Below are positions 17,695 through 25,732 of a DNA stretch of 64,000 nt, in pieces. Origin of the DNA: Pseudarthrobacter naphthalenicus. GTDB taxonomy: Bacteria > Actinomycetota > Actinomycetes > Actinomycetales > Micrococcaceae. The position numbers and the translations under genes are program-made. The stretch's first letter is position 1; each line of letters begins with the position of its first letter. The stretch covers positions 62,001 to 126,000 of the forward strand of contig NZ_JARESG010000010.1 in NCBI RefSeq assembly GCF_029076445.1. Reading direction: 5' to 3'. The notes under the pieces are model-generated. The model worked only from the letters and a program-made list of their open reading frames with translations, did no database searches and was not told where the DNA came from.

Positions 17695-19644
17695 TTAGCC
17701 GAGCAGCTTGCGCTGACGCTTCTTGTGGTCGGTGTAGGTCTGGTACGCCTGCCTCGTCGAGTCGAGGACCGAGACCTGCGAGACGGGCACGTCCCACCAG
17801 GATTCGGAGCTCGGCGCGTCCAGCAGCGGGTCGGATTCGACGTGGATAAGGATGGGACCGCCCCGCTCCGGGGCCGCCTTGGCGTCGCGGATGGCCTGCT
17901 CGAGTTCGGCGATGACCTTCTCCCCCGGCTCGATCCGGATGACCTTCACGCCCAGGGATTCGGCGTTCAGTGCCAGGTCCACGGGCAGGGTTTCGCCTTC
18001 GTCGAAGCTGTGCTGCTCCTCGTTCAGGGCCCGGTACTGGGTCCCGAACCGCTGCGAACCCAGCATCTCGGACAGGGAGCCGATGGAGGCGTAACCGTGG
18101 TTCTGGATCAGGACCACAATGAGTTTGATGCGTTCGGCGACGGCGGTCACCAGTTCGGTATGCATCATCAGGTAGGAGCCGTCCCCCACCATGACGACGA
18201 CGTCGCGCTGCTCGCCGCCGCGTGCGGCTTCGGCCAGCGCAGCGCGTTTGACGCCGAGTCCGCCGGGGATTTCGTAGCCCATGCAGGAGTAGGCGTATTC
18301 CACGTGGTAGCCGAACGGGTCACGCACGCGCCACATCTTGTGCAGGTCACCGGGCAGCGATCCGGCGGCACAGATCACGACGTCGGCGGCGTCCATGGCC
18401 CGGGACGTGGCGCCGATGATTTCGTTCTGCGCCGGCAACGGGGTGTAGCGGGTATCGAAGGCCTCGTCCACGGTGGCATCCCAGCGCTTCTTCTCGGCCG
18501 CGATCTGCTGCTCGAGGTCTGCTCCCACCCGGTAACCGCCCAAGGCTGCGTTGAGTTTGACCAGGGCCTTGCGGGCATCGGCCACGATGGGCAGGGTGCT
18601 GCCGTGCTTGTACGCATCGATCGGCGCGACATTGATGTTGATGAAGCGCACGTCCGGGTTCTGGAACGCGGTCCGCGACGCGGTGGTGAAGTCCTCGTAG
18701 CGCGTGCCGATCCCGATGATCAGGTCCGCCTCGGCAGCGATGGCGTTCGCCGCCGTCGTGCCCGTGGAACCGATCGCACCGAGCGAGAACTGGTGGTCCC
18801 ACGGCAGGACGCCGACACCGGCCTGAGTGTTGCCCACCGGGATGCCGGTCAGCTCCACGAACTTCGCGAGTTCGTCGTTGGCGTAGGCGTACAGCACGCC
18901 GCCGCCGGCGATGATCAGCGGACGCTTCGCGGCGCGGATGGCCTCAGCGGCGCGGCGGACGTCCTCGTCGTCGGCGTCGGGGCGGCGGATCCGCCACTCC
19001 CGTTCGGCCAGGAACTCCTCGGGGACGTCGAAGGCCTCGGCCTGGACGTCCTGGGGCAGCGAGATGGTCACCGCGCCGGTCTCGGCCGGGTCGGTCAGGA
19101 CACGCAGGCCGTGGTGGAACGCGGAGAACAGCTGCTCCGGCCGGGTGACCCGGTCAAAGAACTTGGACAGCGGCCGGAACGCGTCATTGACCGTGATGTC
19201 ATAGGCGTAGGGCTGCTCGAGCTGCTGGAGCACCGGGTCCGCGGCGCGGGTGGCAAAGGTGTCACTGGGCAGCAGCAACACCGGCAAACGGTTCGTCGTC
19301 GCCAGCGCAGCACCGGTCAACAGGTTCGAGGAACCCGGTCCGATCGAGGTGCTGATGGCGAAGGTCTGCCGGCGGCGGGTGTGCCGTGCGTAGCCCACGG
19401 CCTGGTGCGCCTGTGCCTGCTCGTTCCGGCCCTGGTAGTACGGCATGATGCTCGGGTCCTGCTGCTGGTACTGCTTCAGCGCCTGGCCGACGCCGGCCAC
19501 GTTGCCGTGCCCGAAGATGCCGAACGTGCCGGGGATCAGGCGTTCCCGGTAGCCCACTCCGTTGATCGAGTCCACGGTGTACTGCTTGGACAAATACTCG
19601 ACGACGGCCTGGGCCACCGTCATTCGGCGGGTTGCTGTTCCCAC
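17695..19644 (-). CDS. iolD: 3D-(3,5/4)-trihydroxycyclohexane-1,2-dione hydrolase
   Basis: A 649-residue thiamine-diphosphate enzyme of the acetolactate-synthase fold that opens the ring of the dione to 5-deoxy-glucuronate. It shows the N-terminal pyrimidine-binding region GIFGHGNVAGVGQAL, a central domain and the C-terminal GDGSYLMMHTEL...NHGYASIG diphosphate/Mg motif. Translation starts at GTG with GGAG ten bases upstream; that site overlaps the TAA of the preceding gene, so the two are coupled. An internal ATG seven codons later is a weaker alternative. The length matches the family. Confidence 0.93.
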   Translation of the reverse strand: MGTATRRMTVAQAVVEYLSKQYTVDSINGVGYRERLIPGTFGIFGHGNVAGVGQALKQYQQQDPSIMPYYQGRNEQAQAHQAVGYARHTRRRQTFAISTSIGPGSSNLLTGAALATTNRLPVLLLPSDTFATRAADPVLQQLEQPYAYDITVNDAFRPLSKFFDRVTRPEQLFSAFHHGLRVLTDPAETGAVTISLPQDVQAEAFDVPEEFLAEREWRIRRPDADDEDVRRAAEAIRAAKRPLIIAGGGVLYAYANDELAKFVELTGIPVGNTQAGVGVLPWDHQFSLGAIGSTGTTAANAIAAEADLIIGIGTRYEDFTTASRTAFQNPDVRFININVAPIDAYKHGSTLPIVADARKALVKLNAALGGYRVGADLEQQIAAEKKRWDATVDEAFDTRYTPLPAQNEIIGATSRAMDAADVVICAAGSLPGDLHKMWRVRDPFGYHVEYAYSCMGYEIPGGLGVKRAALAEAARGGEQRDVVVMVGDGSYLMMHTELVTAVAERIKLIVVLIQNHGYASIGSLSEMLGSQRFGTQYRALNEEQHSFDEGETLPVDLALNAESLGVKVIRIEPGEKVIAELEQAIRDAKAAPERGGPILIHVESDPLLDAPSSESWWDVPVSQVSVLDSTRQAYQTYTDHKKRQRKLLG

Positions 19645-19649
19645 GATAA

Positions 19650-20573
19650 TTACTCCGATACTTTCGCTGATGACTGCAGTACAGGCGTCTTGAGCAGGGA
19701 CGCGGCGGTCGCGACTGCTCCGGCAACGTCGCCGTCGGCCGGGTAGAGCAGTGTCCGTCCCACGGTCAGGCCCTGGACCCCGGGCAAAGCCAGGGCTGCC
19801 TGCCAGCTGGCAAACACCTCGTCCTGCGTGCCGTCCGGGTCCCCGCCCAACAGCACGGTGGGCAGCGTGGTGGCCGCCATGACCCGCTCCATCTCCGCAA
19901 CCACCGGGAGTTTCATCCAGGTGTACGCGCTGGTGGAACCCAGGCCTTCGGCGATGGCCACCGACTTGATCACGGCATCCGTGCTCAGGTCATTGCGGAC
20001 CCTGCCGTTCTGCCACGAGGAGAGAAATGGCTCCACCATGGCGATCAGCTTGCGCTCGGCCAGTGAATCGATGACCTTGGCCGTGGCTTCCAGCATGGGC
20101 ACCGTGTCCGGGTCGCCCAGGCAGATGCGCGTGAGCATCTTCCCGCCGTCGGCCCCCAGCGCCGCTAGCGCAGCCGCGGTATGGCCGGTGAAACGGTCAT
20201 CAATTTCGTTCACCAGGCCGGACAGTCCGCCGCGGTTCATGGAACCGAAAAGGAGTTTGCCTTCCAGCGCACCGAGGAGGAGCAGGTCATCCATGACGTC
20301 CGGAGATGCCAGGACGCCGTCCACGGCGGGGTTGGAAAGGGCGATCTGCAGGCGGTCCAACAGGCCACGCCGGTCCGCCATGGCCACGGGATCGCTGCCG
20401 ACCGCGAGGGCGCCGCGGGCGGGGTGGTCAGCGGCGACAATGAAGTTCTGGACGCCGTACTTGAGGCCGGGATGGCGGCGGCGCGAGGCGGCTGCCCGGG
20501 CTACGGCGTCGGGGTCTTCCAGCCGCAGCGCACTGAGGTGCTCATAGCGGCGGGGATCGTCGTTGAGGTTCAA
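19650..20573 (-). CDS. Cgl0159-type (beta/alpha)8 aldolase-like protein of inositol clusters
   Basis: A 307-residue protein of the aldolase-like barrel family that accompanies iolC in actinobacterial inositol operons (the C. glutamicum counterpart lies beside iolC). Visible landmarks are NFIVAADHPARGAL near residue 45, the LLFGSMNRGGLSG loop, a MVEPFLSSW segment and WMKLPVV, whose Lys could be the Schiff-base residue. It probably cleaves 2-deoxy-5-keto-gluconate-6-phosphate, the job of IolJ elsewhere; that is inference. It starts at TTG, overlapping the iolC stop as TTGA, with AAGGAG eight bases upstream. Confidence 0.8.
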   Translation of the reverse strand: MNLNDDPRRYEHLSALRLEDPDAVARAAASRRRHPGLKYGVQNFIVAADHPARGALAVGSDPVAMADRRGLLDRLQIALSNPAVDGVLASPDVMDDLLLLGALEGKLLFGSMNRGGLSGLVNEIDDRFTGHTAAALAALGADGGKMLTRICLGDPDTVPMLEATAKVIDSLAERKLIAMVEPFLSSWQNGRVRNDLSTDAVIKSVAIAEGLGSTSAYTWMKLPVVAEMERVMAATTLPTVLLGGDPDGTQDEVFASWQAALALPGVQGLTVGRTLLYPADGDVAGAVATAASLLKTPVLQSSAKVSE

Positions 20574-21598
20574 GACGCTGCTCCTTCGGAAACTGCTTCA
20601 GGGGATGTGCCGGCGCCGGCGAACTCGGAGACAAGGCGGCCGCGTTCGGCCAGCAGCGAGGTGACTTCCTCCGGCGTCGGCATTGCATCGGCACAGGAGA
20701 GGCGCGAGGCCACGATGGCACCCGCCGCGTTGGCGAAGTCCAGCACCTGGGCGAGCGGCCAGCCGGACAGCAGCCCATGGCAGAACGCACCGCCGAACGA
20801 ATCACCGGCGCCCAGCCCGTTGACGGTCTCCACCGGCACCGGTGCGGAAACGACGCGCTCCGTGCGTGTCTTCGCCATCACGCCCTCCGCGCCAAGCTTG
20901 ACCACGGCAATCTCGACGCCCGCGGCCAGCAAACGGTCGGCCTGCTCATCGGGGGTTCCCGCCCCGACGGCGACTGCACACTCCTTGTCGTTGCCGATCG
21001 CCACCGTCACGTGGGGCAGAATCCTGGCGACCTGTTCCCGGGCTTCCGTTTCGGAAGCCCAGAACATGGGCCGGTAGTCCAGGTCCAGGACGGTGAACTG
21101 GCCGATTTTCAGTTGGTCGCGGTCCCGGGCCTCATGGGCGGCGAGGTGCGCTTCCCGGCTGGGCTCCTGGCACAAGCCGGTCACGGTGGACCAGAAGATC
21201 CGGGCGTTCCGGATGGCGTCCAGGTCAAGCTCTTCGGCGTGGATCTGGAGGTCCGGTGCGGTGGGGAAACGGCCGTAGAAGTAGAGCGGAAACTCGTCCG
21301 TGGCCGGCTTGATGGCGCAGAACGTCACGGCGGTGGGCCATTCTTTGACCGGGGTGACGAAGGAGTCGTCCACGCCGAACTTGCGCAGTTCGCGGTGCAG
21401 GTAGGTGCCAAAGGCGTCATCGCCGGTGCGGGTGATCACTCCGGTCCGCCGGCCATGCCGGGCGGCTGCCACCGCTACGTTCGAGGGCGAGCCTCCGAGG
21501 TACTTGCCGAAGGACTGCACGTCCTCCAGATCCACACCGATGTCGTTCGGGTAGATATCAACGCTGATGCGCCCGATCGTGAGCAGTTCGTGGTTCAC
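20570..21598 (-). CDS. iolC: 5-dehydro-2-deoxygluconokinase
   Basis: A 342-residue PfkB-family kinase that phosphorylates 2-deoxy-5-keto-gluconate. It has the N-terminal GGSPSNVAVAAARHG signature and the C-terminal GLGAGDSFGGAF with catalytic Asp266. The start is placed at GTG (VNHELLTIGR) because it aligns with the family N-terminus and has AGAAAGG nine bases upstream; upstream in-frame codons lead through leader sequence. First gene of the iol operon, with a TTGACA promoter and two operator-like 10-mers upstream. The 3' end overlaps the next gene by four bases. Confidence 0.92.
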   Translation of the reverse strand: MNHELLTIGRISVDIYPNDIGVDLEDVQSFGKYLGGSPSNVAVAAARHGRRTGVITRTGDDAFGTYLHRELRKFGVDDSFVTPVKEWPTAVTFCAIKPATDEFPLYFYGRFPTAPDLQIHAEELDLDAIRNARIFWSTVTGLCQEPSREAHLAAHEARDRDQLKIGQFTVLDLDYRPMFWASETEAREQVARILPHVTVAIGNDKECAVAVGAGTPDEQADRLLAAGVEIAVVKLGAEGVMAKTRTERVVSAPVPVETVNGLGAGDSFGGAFCHGLLSGWPLAQVLDFANAAGAIVASRLSCADAMPTPEEVTSLLAERGRLVSEFAGAGTSPEAVSEGAAS

Positions 21599-21684
21599 GG
21601 TGATCGCGGACCTTTCTGTTGTGAACTCTTGCGGGACTGAGCTCCGGTGCCTGAGGGCCGTACGTGAGCGGGGCCACAACCACT

Positions 21685-21713
21685 ACTCTGCACCAGATTT
21701 CATGTCCTGTCAA
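21685..21713 (-). promoter_or_regulatory. Probable iol operon promoter
   Basis: Minus-strand -35 TTGACA (21708-21713) with CAGAGT (21685-21690) after a 17-base spacer. The -35 is perfect and the -10 poor. The operator-like TGTCCTGTCA overlaps the -35, and a second near-copy lies 16 bases further upstream. Confidence 0.45.
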
Positions 21714-21728
21714 AGGTTTGTACTGACA
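21703..21728. promoter_or_regulatory. Two tandem operator-like motifs upstream of iolC
   Basis: TGTCCTGTCA (21703-21712) and TGTACTGACA (21719-21728), each one base from the TGTCCTGACA of 8032 and 22224, with starts 16 bases apart. This places them on neighbouring turns of the helix over the -35 region. Beyond them is a five-base inverted repeat ACTAC...GTAGT (21731-21748). Confidence 0.5.
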
Positions 21729-21796
21729 TAACTACAACGAAACGTAGTCTTCGAAAAAAGTACTCCGGGCAGTCCGCCAGGAGCCGGGCGAGGTCG

Positions 21797-22201
21797 CTAT
21801 TTACCGGGCACCGCCAGTTCTCCCGTGACATACTGCGCGCGGCCGAAGCCGAACGACCAGTCGCTGGCCGTGTTTTCCACGTAGCCCAGGAAGACGTCCT
21901 CCCCGGCAACGCCAACCTCGGCCAACCGCTCGGCGATGGCCGCAAAGAGTGACTGCTTGGCCTCCGGGCCTCGGCCGCCCTGGGTAAAAATCTGGATCAT
22001 CACCACTTCCGAAGACCGCTCAAACCCAAGGCCTGCATCCTGGGCGAAAATTTGGCCCGGCGCGTGCTCGGTGACGATATGGAAGTAGTCCCGCTCAGGA
22101 ATGCCATACTCCGCCAGGATGGCATCGTGGATCCCGCGACTGAGGCGTCCCAGCTCCTCAGGGCTTCGGCCTGCGTTGACATCGATTCGAACCAGCGGCA
22201 T
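21797..22201 (-). CDS. Tautomerase-family protein
   Basis: A 134-residue protein of the tautomerase/MIF superfamily. It begins MPLVRIDV, giving the N-terminal Pro after Met removal that acts as catalytic base in 4-oxalocrotonate-tautomerase relatives. At twice the usual 62-residue subunit it matches the longer Tautomerase_2-type proteins. An AAGGAG site precedes the ATG, and the exact TGTCCTGACA motif lies 23-33 bases upstream, suggesting the same regulon as the iol operon. The gene ends about 200 bases before iolC in the same orientation. Substrate unknown; keto-enol isomerisation of an inositol intermediate is conceivable. Confidence 0.8.
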   Translation of the reverse strand: MPLVRIDVNAGRSPEELGRLSRGIHDAILAEYGIPERDYFHIVTEHAPGQIFAQDAGLGFERSSEVVMIQIFTQGGRGPEAKQSLFAAIAERLAEVGVAGEDVFLGYVENTASDWSFGFGRAQYVTGELAVPGK

Positions 22202-22223
22202 AGAACTTCTCCTTGATTTAGTT

Positions 22224-22233
22224 TGTCCTGACA
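22224..22233. promoter_or_regulatory. Shared operator-like motif TGTCCTGACA (copy upstream of tautomerase)
   Basis: Identical to the copy at 8032-8041. It lies between a possible AT-rich promoter region and the AAGGAG ribosome-binding site of the tautomerase gene. Confidence 0.5.
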
Positions 22234-22290
22234 TACTAACAAACAACCGAAAGTGAAAGCAACGCCTTTGGACCAGCTCCTCCCACAGTG

Positions 22291-22353
22291 CAACGCGGGG
22301 TCACTTAATGCCCGATCTCACGTCTTAATCGGGCGGGAAGTGACCCCGCGTTG
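22291..22353. repeat. Long palindromic intergenic element A
   Basis: Inverted repeat with 26-base arms beginning CAACGCGGGGTCACTTAATG; three central mismatches and an 11-base loop. The outer 15 bases are identical to those of the element at 22467, and TCACTTAATGC recurs in the element at 11532. It holds no reading frame of interest and lies in the 344-base gap between sucD and the tautomerase gene. Confidence 0.8.
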
Positions 22354-22394
22354 CGGTGCGGCGGGGCGCTGAAGGTGGCCGGACGGAGTTAACG

Positions 22395-22441
22395 ACGACG
22401 GCGCCCGCCGCCTTCGGGATGAAGGTGACGGACGCCGTCGT
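22395..22441. terminator. Hairpin between the two palindromic elements
   Basis: Nine-base perfect stem ACGACGGCG/CGCCGTCGT enclosing a long loop that itself can fold; ACTTT follows on the plus strand. It may help end the sucCD transcript or read-through from the other side. Confidence 0.4.
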
Positions 22442-22466
22442 ACTTTAGTCAGCACGCCTTAAAGGC

Positions 22467-22529
22467 CAACGCGGGGTCACTCCGCGCCCGATCCAACCTC
22501 TGGATGGGGCGGGGAGTGACCCCGCGTTG
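22467..22529. repeat. Long palindromic intergenic element B
   Basis: Inverted repeat with 29-base arms (CAACGCGGGGTCACTCCGCG... ) and only two mismatches around a five-base loop ACCTC. It shares its outer CAACGCGGGGTCACT with element A. It starts 17 bases after the sucD stop codon, so in mRNA it would be a very stable 3' structure. Confidence 0.85.
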
Positions 22530-22545
22530 TGGTGGTGCTGTGAAC

Positions 22546-23448
22546 TTAGAGCGCTGCGTAAACTTCGCGCAGCAGCGTGGCGGTCTCGGACGGCGTCTTG
22601 CCGACCTTCACGCCTGCAGCCTCAAGGGCTTCCTTCTTGGCCTGCGCGGTACCTGCGGAACCGGAGACGATGGCGCCGGCGTGGCCCATGGTCTTGCCTT
22701 CGGGAGCGGTGAAGCCGGCCACGTAGCCGACAACCGGCTTGGTGACGTGTGCCTTGATGTACTCGGCGGCACGCTCTTCGGCGTCGCCGCCGATTTCGCC
22801 GATCATCACGATCGCCTTGGTCTCGGGGTCAGCCTCGAACGCGGCCAGGGCGTCGATGTGCGTGGTGCCGATGACGGGGTCGCCACCGATGCCGATGGCG
22901 GTGGAGAAGCCGAGGTCGCGCAGTTCGTACATCATCTGGTAGGTCAGGGTGCCGGACTTGGAAACCAGTCCGATGGGGCCCTTGCCGGTGATGTTGTTCG
23001 GCGTGATGCCCACGAGTGCTTCGCCGGGGGTGATGATGCCGGGGCAGTTCGGGCCGATGATGCGGGTGACCTGCTTGCCGTCGGCGTCAACCTTGGACTG
23101 GGCGAGGGCCCAGAACTCGGCGGAATCCTGGACGGGCACGCCTTCGGTGATGACAACTACGAGGCCGATGCCGGCGTCGATGGCTTCAACCACAGCGTTC
23201 TTGGTGAATGCCGGCGGGACGAAGACGATGGAGACGTCGGCGCCGGTTTCGGCCATGGCTTCCTTGACGGTGCCGTAGACGTTGATTTCAGCGTCGCCGT
23301 GCAGGACCGTGGTGCCGGCCTTGCGGGCGTTGACGCCACCCACAATGTTGGTGCCGGCCTTCAGCATCAGGGCGGTGTGCTTGGTGCCTTCGCCGCCGGT
23401 GATGCCCTGGACGATGACCTTGGAGTCCTTGTTCAGATAGATAGACAT
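22546..23448 (-). CDS. sucD: Succinyl-CoA ligase, alpha subunit
   Basis: A 300-residue CoA-binding subunit of succinyl-CoA synthetase (TCA cycle, substrate-level phosphorylation). It has the N-terminal CoA-binding Rossmann fold [25 protein letters not shown], and the phosphohistidine loop [14 protein letters not shown] with His near residue 256. The ATG giving MSIYLNKD was chosen to match the family. It follows sucC by 10 bases, the usual order. Full length, nothing odd apart from the palindromic element just beyond its stop. Confidence 0.97.
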   Translation of the reverse strand: MSIYLNKDSKVIVQGITGGEGTKHTALMLKAGTNIVGGVNARKAGTTVLHGDAEINVYGTVKEAMAETGADVSIVFVPPAFTKNAVVEAIDAGIGLVVVITEGVPVQDSAEFWALAQSKVDADGKQVTRIIGPNCPGIITPGEALVGITPNNITGKGPIGLVSKSGTLTYQMMYELRDLGFSTAIGIGGDPVIGTTHIDALAAFEADPETKAIVMIGEIGGDAEERAAEYIKAHVTKPVVGYVAGFTAPEGKTMGHAGAIVSGSAGTAQAKKEALEAAGVKVGKTPSETATLLREVYAAL

Positions 23449-23458
23449 GGTGCGTCCC

Positions 23459-24628
23459 TTACTTAGCTGCGTTGGCGAGCTCGGCGGCCTTGTCGGCGCC
23501 CTCGTCCATGGTGGCGGCCAGGGTAACCAGCGGGTGGTTGGCCTCGGCCAGGATGCGGCGGCCTTCCTCAACGTTGTTGCCGTCGAGGCGGACTACCAGC
23601 GGCTTGTTGGCGTTGTGGCCCAGCTCGGCCAGCGCACCGACGATGCCCTTGGCGACGGCGTCACACGCGGTGATGCCACCGAAGACGTTCACGAACACGG
23701 ACTTGACCTGCTCGTCTCCGAGGATGACGTCGAGGCCGGCAGCCATGACCTCGGCGGAAGCTCCACCGCCGATGTCCAGGAAGTTGGCGGGCTTGACGTT
23801 GCCGTGGTTTTCACCGGCGTAGGCAACAACGTCCAGGGTGGACATGACCAGGCCTGCACCGTTACCGATGATGCCCACCTCGCCGTCCAGCTTGACGTAG
23901 TTCAGGTCCTGCGCCTTGGCCTTGGCCTCGAGCGGGTCCGCAGCGTCCTTGTCTTCAAGGAGGGCGTGCTTGGCGTGGCGGAACTCGGCGTTCTCATCCA
24001 GCGTCACCTTGCCATCGAGTGCCACGATGTCGCCTGCGCCGGTCTTGACCAGCGGGTTGACCTCCACGAGGGTGGCGTCTTCCTTCTTGAAGACGTCCCA
24101 GAGCTTGAGGATCACGGCGGCGACCTTGCCGCGCAGTTCCTCGGAGAAGCCTGCGGCTGCAACGATTTCGTCTGCCTTGGCCTGGTCGATTCCAACGGCG
24201 GGATCGATTGCGACCTTCGCCAGCGCGTCAGGGCGTTCGACGGCGAGCTGTTCGATTTCCATGCCGCCTTCAACCGAGCACATGGCCAGGTAGTTGCGGT
24301 TGGCGCGGTCCAGCAGCACGGAGAAGTAGTACTCCTCGGCGATGTCGGCACCCTGGGCAATCATCACCTTTTTGACGGTGTGGCCCTTGATGTCCATGCC
24401 CAGGATGTTGGTGGCGTGCTCAAGTGCTTCGTCAGCTGACTTGGCTACCTTGACGCCGCCGGCCTTGCCGCGACCGCCTACCTTTACCTGTGCTTTAACA
24501 ACAGTCACGCCGCCGATTTTTTCGGCTGCTGCTTTTGCTTCTTCTGGGGTGTACGCCACGATGCCGGCAAGCACGGGTACACCGTGCGCCTCGAACATAT
24601 CGCGCGCCTGGTATTCAAACAGGTCCAC
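23459..24628 (-). CDS. sucC: Succinyl-CoA ligase, beta subunit
   Basis: A 389-residue ATP-grasp subunit of succinyl-CoA synthetase. It starts [19 protein letters not shown], followed by the ATP-grasp [16 protein letters not shown] segment, the central EVNPLVKTG metal-binding stretch and the C-terminal CoA-ligase domain with [12 protein letters not shown] and VFGGI. The length is typical. First gene of a two-gene operon; a promoter should lie in the 222 bases upstream, but I could not assign its hexamers with confidence. Confidence 0.97.
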   Translation of the reverse strand: MDLFEYQARDMFEAHGVPVLAGIVAYTPEEAKAAAEKIGGVTVVKAQVKVGGRGKAGGVKVAKSADEALEHATNILGMDIKGHTVKKVMIAQGADIAEEYYFSVLLDRANRNYLAMCSVEGGMEIEQLAVERPDALAKVAIDPAVGIDQAKADEIVAAAGFSEELRGKVAAVILKLWDVFKKEDATLVEVNPLVKTGAGDIVALDGKVTLDENAEFRHAKHALLEDKDAADPLEAKAKAQDLNYVKLDGEVGIIGNGAGLVMSTLDVVAYAGENHGNVKPANFLDIGGGASAEVMAAGLDVILGDEQVKSVFVNVFGGITACDAVAKGIVGALAELGHNANKPLVVRLDGNNVEEGRRILAEANHPLVTLAATMDEGADKAAELANAAK

Positions 24629-24850
24629 GGTTTAGTGTCCTTCTACGTCGAAGTAGTTTCTGTACAGTCGGGCACCGCCGAAGACGATGACCGGGCTGCG
24701 GATTGCAAGCACCTGCGGCCAGTCCTAGAACGGGCCACCGTGCGTAATGCTCCACTCGGAACTCTAGTCCTCTCTGAGGACCGGCCCGTTCCACAGTACC
24801 CCTTATGTGAGTAAGCACACTATTCTATGGAACGTAGAAAAAGCCCTAGA
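24629..24850. other. Intergenic region upstream of sucC
   Basis: It separates the lipoprotein gene from sucC, both leftward. It contains AT-richer stretches around 24803-24845 that may carry the sucCD promoter. I see no conserved RNA, repeat or convincing small gene; a short open frame starting near 24827 lacks a coding-like composition. Confidence 0.4.
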
Positions 24851-25558
24851 TTACGGGGTTTTTGGGGTGCCGGCACGGGTTGGGACGGCGGTTCCGGGAG
24901 GCTTGGAAATGGCTTCGTAATGATCCCTGGCAACGAAGAACGCGACGCCGCCGGAGACATTTCCGCACGCTACACCATGGTTGTACGGCGAGCAGCGGAG
25001 ACCGTTCCGTTCCAGGTTGGCGCCGTCAGCCAGGACAGGCAGTTCGCTGAGCGGGCCGCGCCTGGTACCCCGGGGCCCGTATGCGGCCTCCATGCGTGTG
25101 ACGCCTGAACGGCATTCGCCGTAGGTGGCCTTCTTCGGGGTAAGCAGGACGGTGCCGCCGAGGTAGCCCAAACCGGTTCCCGCGCAATCGTCCGTCATAT
25201 CCGCCGCGCCAGGTTTCGGGTAGGCCGCCAGTTCACAGTGGGCCACAGGCACAGTGGCCAGCTTGGCGTTCGCGGGGGCGCTGAAGCTGTTCGGCTCGTA
25301 CGGGAGGTTGAGGTGCTCACCCCTGGCGGACGTCAGCGAGCACACGATGTTCCGGTCCTCGGTGATGAAGGACAGGACGTCCTGGCTGCTACCAAACTGC
25401 GCCGGGTCCACCAGGGCCGCCTGTTCCAGCTGCTCCAGGGGCGGCCGCGGCGGCGGAGCCACATAACCGGGGTCAGCCGTGGTGATGGTGCAGGCCGTGG
25501 CCGCCGGCAGAATGAAGGCGGCGAAGATCCCCAGTACAGTCCGTCGCATGGTCCCCAT
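24851..25558 (-). CDS. Putative lipoprotein of unknown function
   Basis: A 235-residue protein. The N-terminus MGTMRRTVLGIFAAFILPAA is a signal peptide, and the following TAC gives a lipobox with Cys near residue 23; a Thr/Pro-rich linker follows. The mature part has four or more Cys (for instance NIVCSLTSARG, AHCELAAYP, DDCAGTG, GECRSGV, GLRCSPYNHG and GVACG), suggesting disulfides in an extracellular domain. I do not recognise the family. Two Met codons are possible starts three residues apart. It lies upstream of sucC in the same direction but is probably a separate unit. Confidence 0.75.
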   Translation of the reverse strand: MGTMRRTVLGIFAAFILPAATACTITTADPGYVAPPPRPPLEQLEQAALVDPAQFGSSQDVLSFITEDRNIVCSLTSARGEHLNLPYEPNSFSAPANAKLATVPVAHCELAAYPKPGAADMTDDCAGTGLGYLGGTVLLTPKKATYGECRSGVTRMEAAYGPRGTRRGPLSELPVLADGANLERNGLRCSPYNHGVACGNVSGGVAFFVARDHYEAISKPPGTAVPTRAGTPKTP

Positions 25559-25732
25559 TATGCTTCATGGCTGCGGCTGGACCCGGGGGCGGCCACCGCT
25601 GGCAGCGCGCGAAACCGTCCGCCGTGCACCTAACGTGGCCATATAAATCTGCGGGGCGTAGGCTGTTGCCACTTGGGCTCCGCGCAGGCGCCCCGAGGGT
25701 ATTCCCGGAATCCCGCACCCAAGGAGCGCGCC

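Noticed and set aside
17725..19746. 673-codon plus-strand frame opposite iolD
   Set aside because: Complement of a clear ThDP enzyme; composition (Gly, Asp, Val, His, Arg) is that of a codon shadow and there is no ribosome-binding site.
22291..22529. Possible insertion sequence with terminal inverted repeats
   Set aside because: Each palindrome is self-contained and only about 110 bases lie between them; there is no room for a transposase and no target duplication is visible.
24827..25108. 93-codon plus-strand frame opposite the lipoprotein gene end
   Set aside because: No ribosome-binding site, overlaps a lipoprotein gene with a clear signal peptide, and the translation is featureless.
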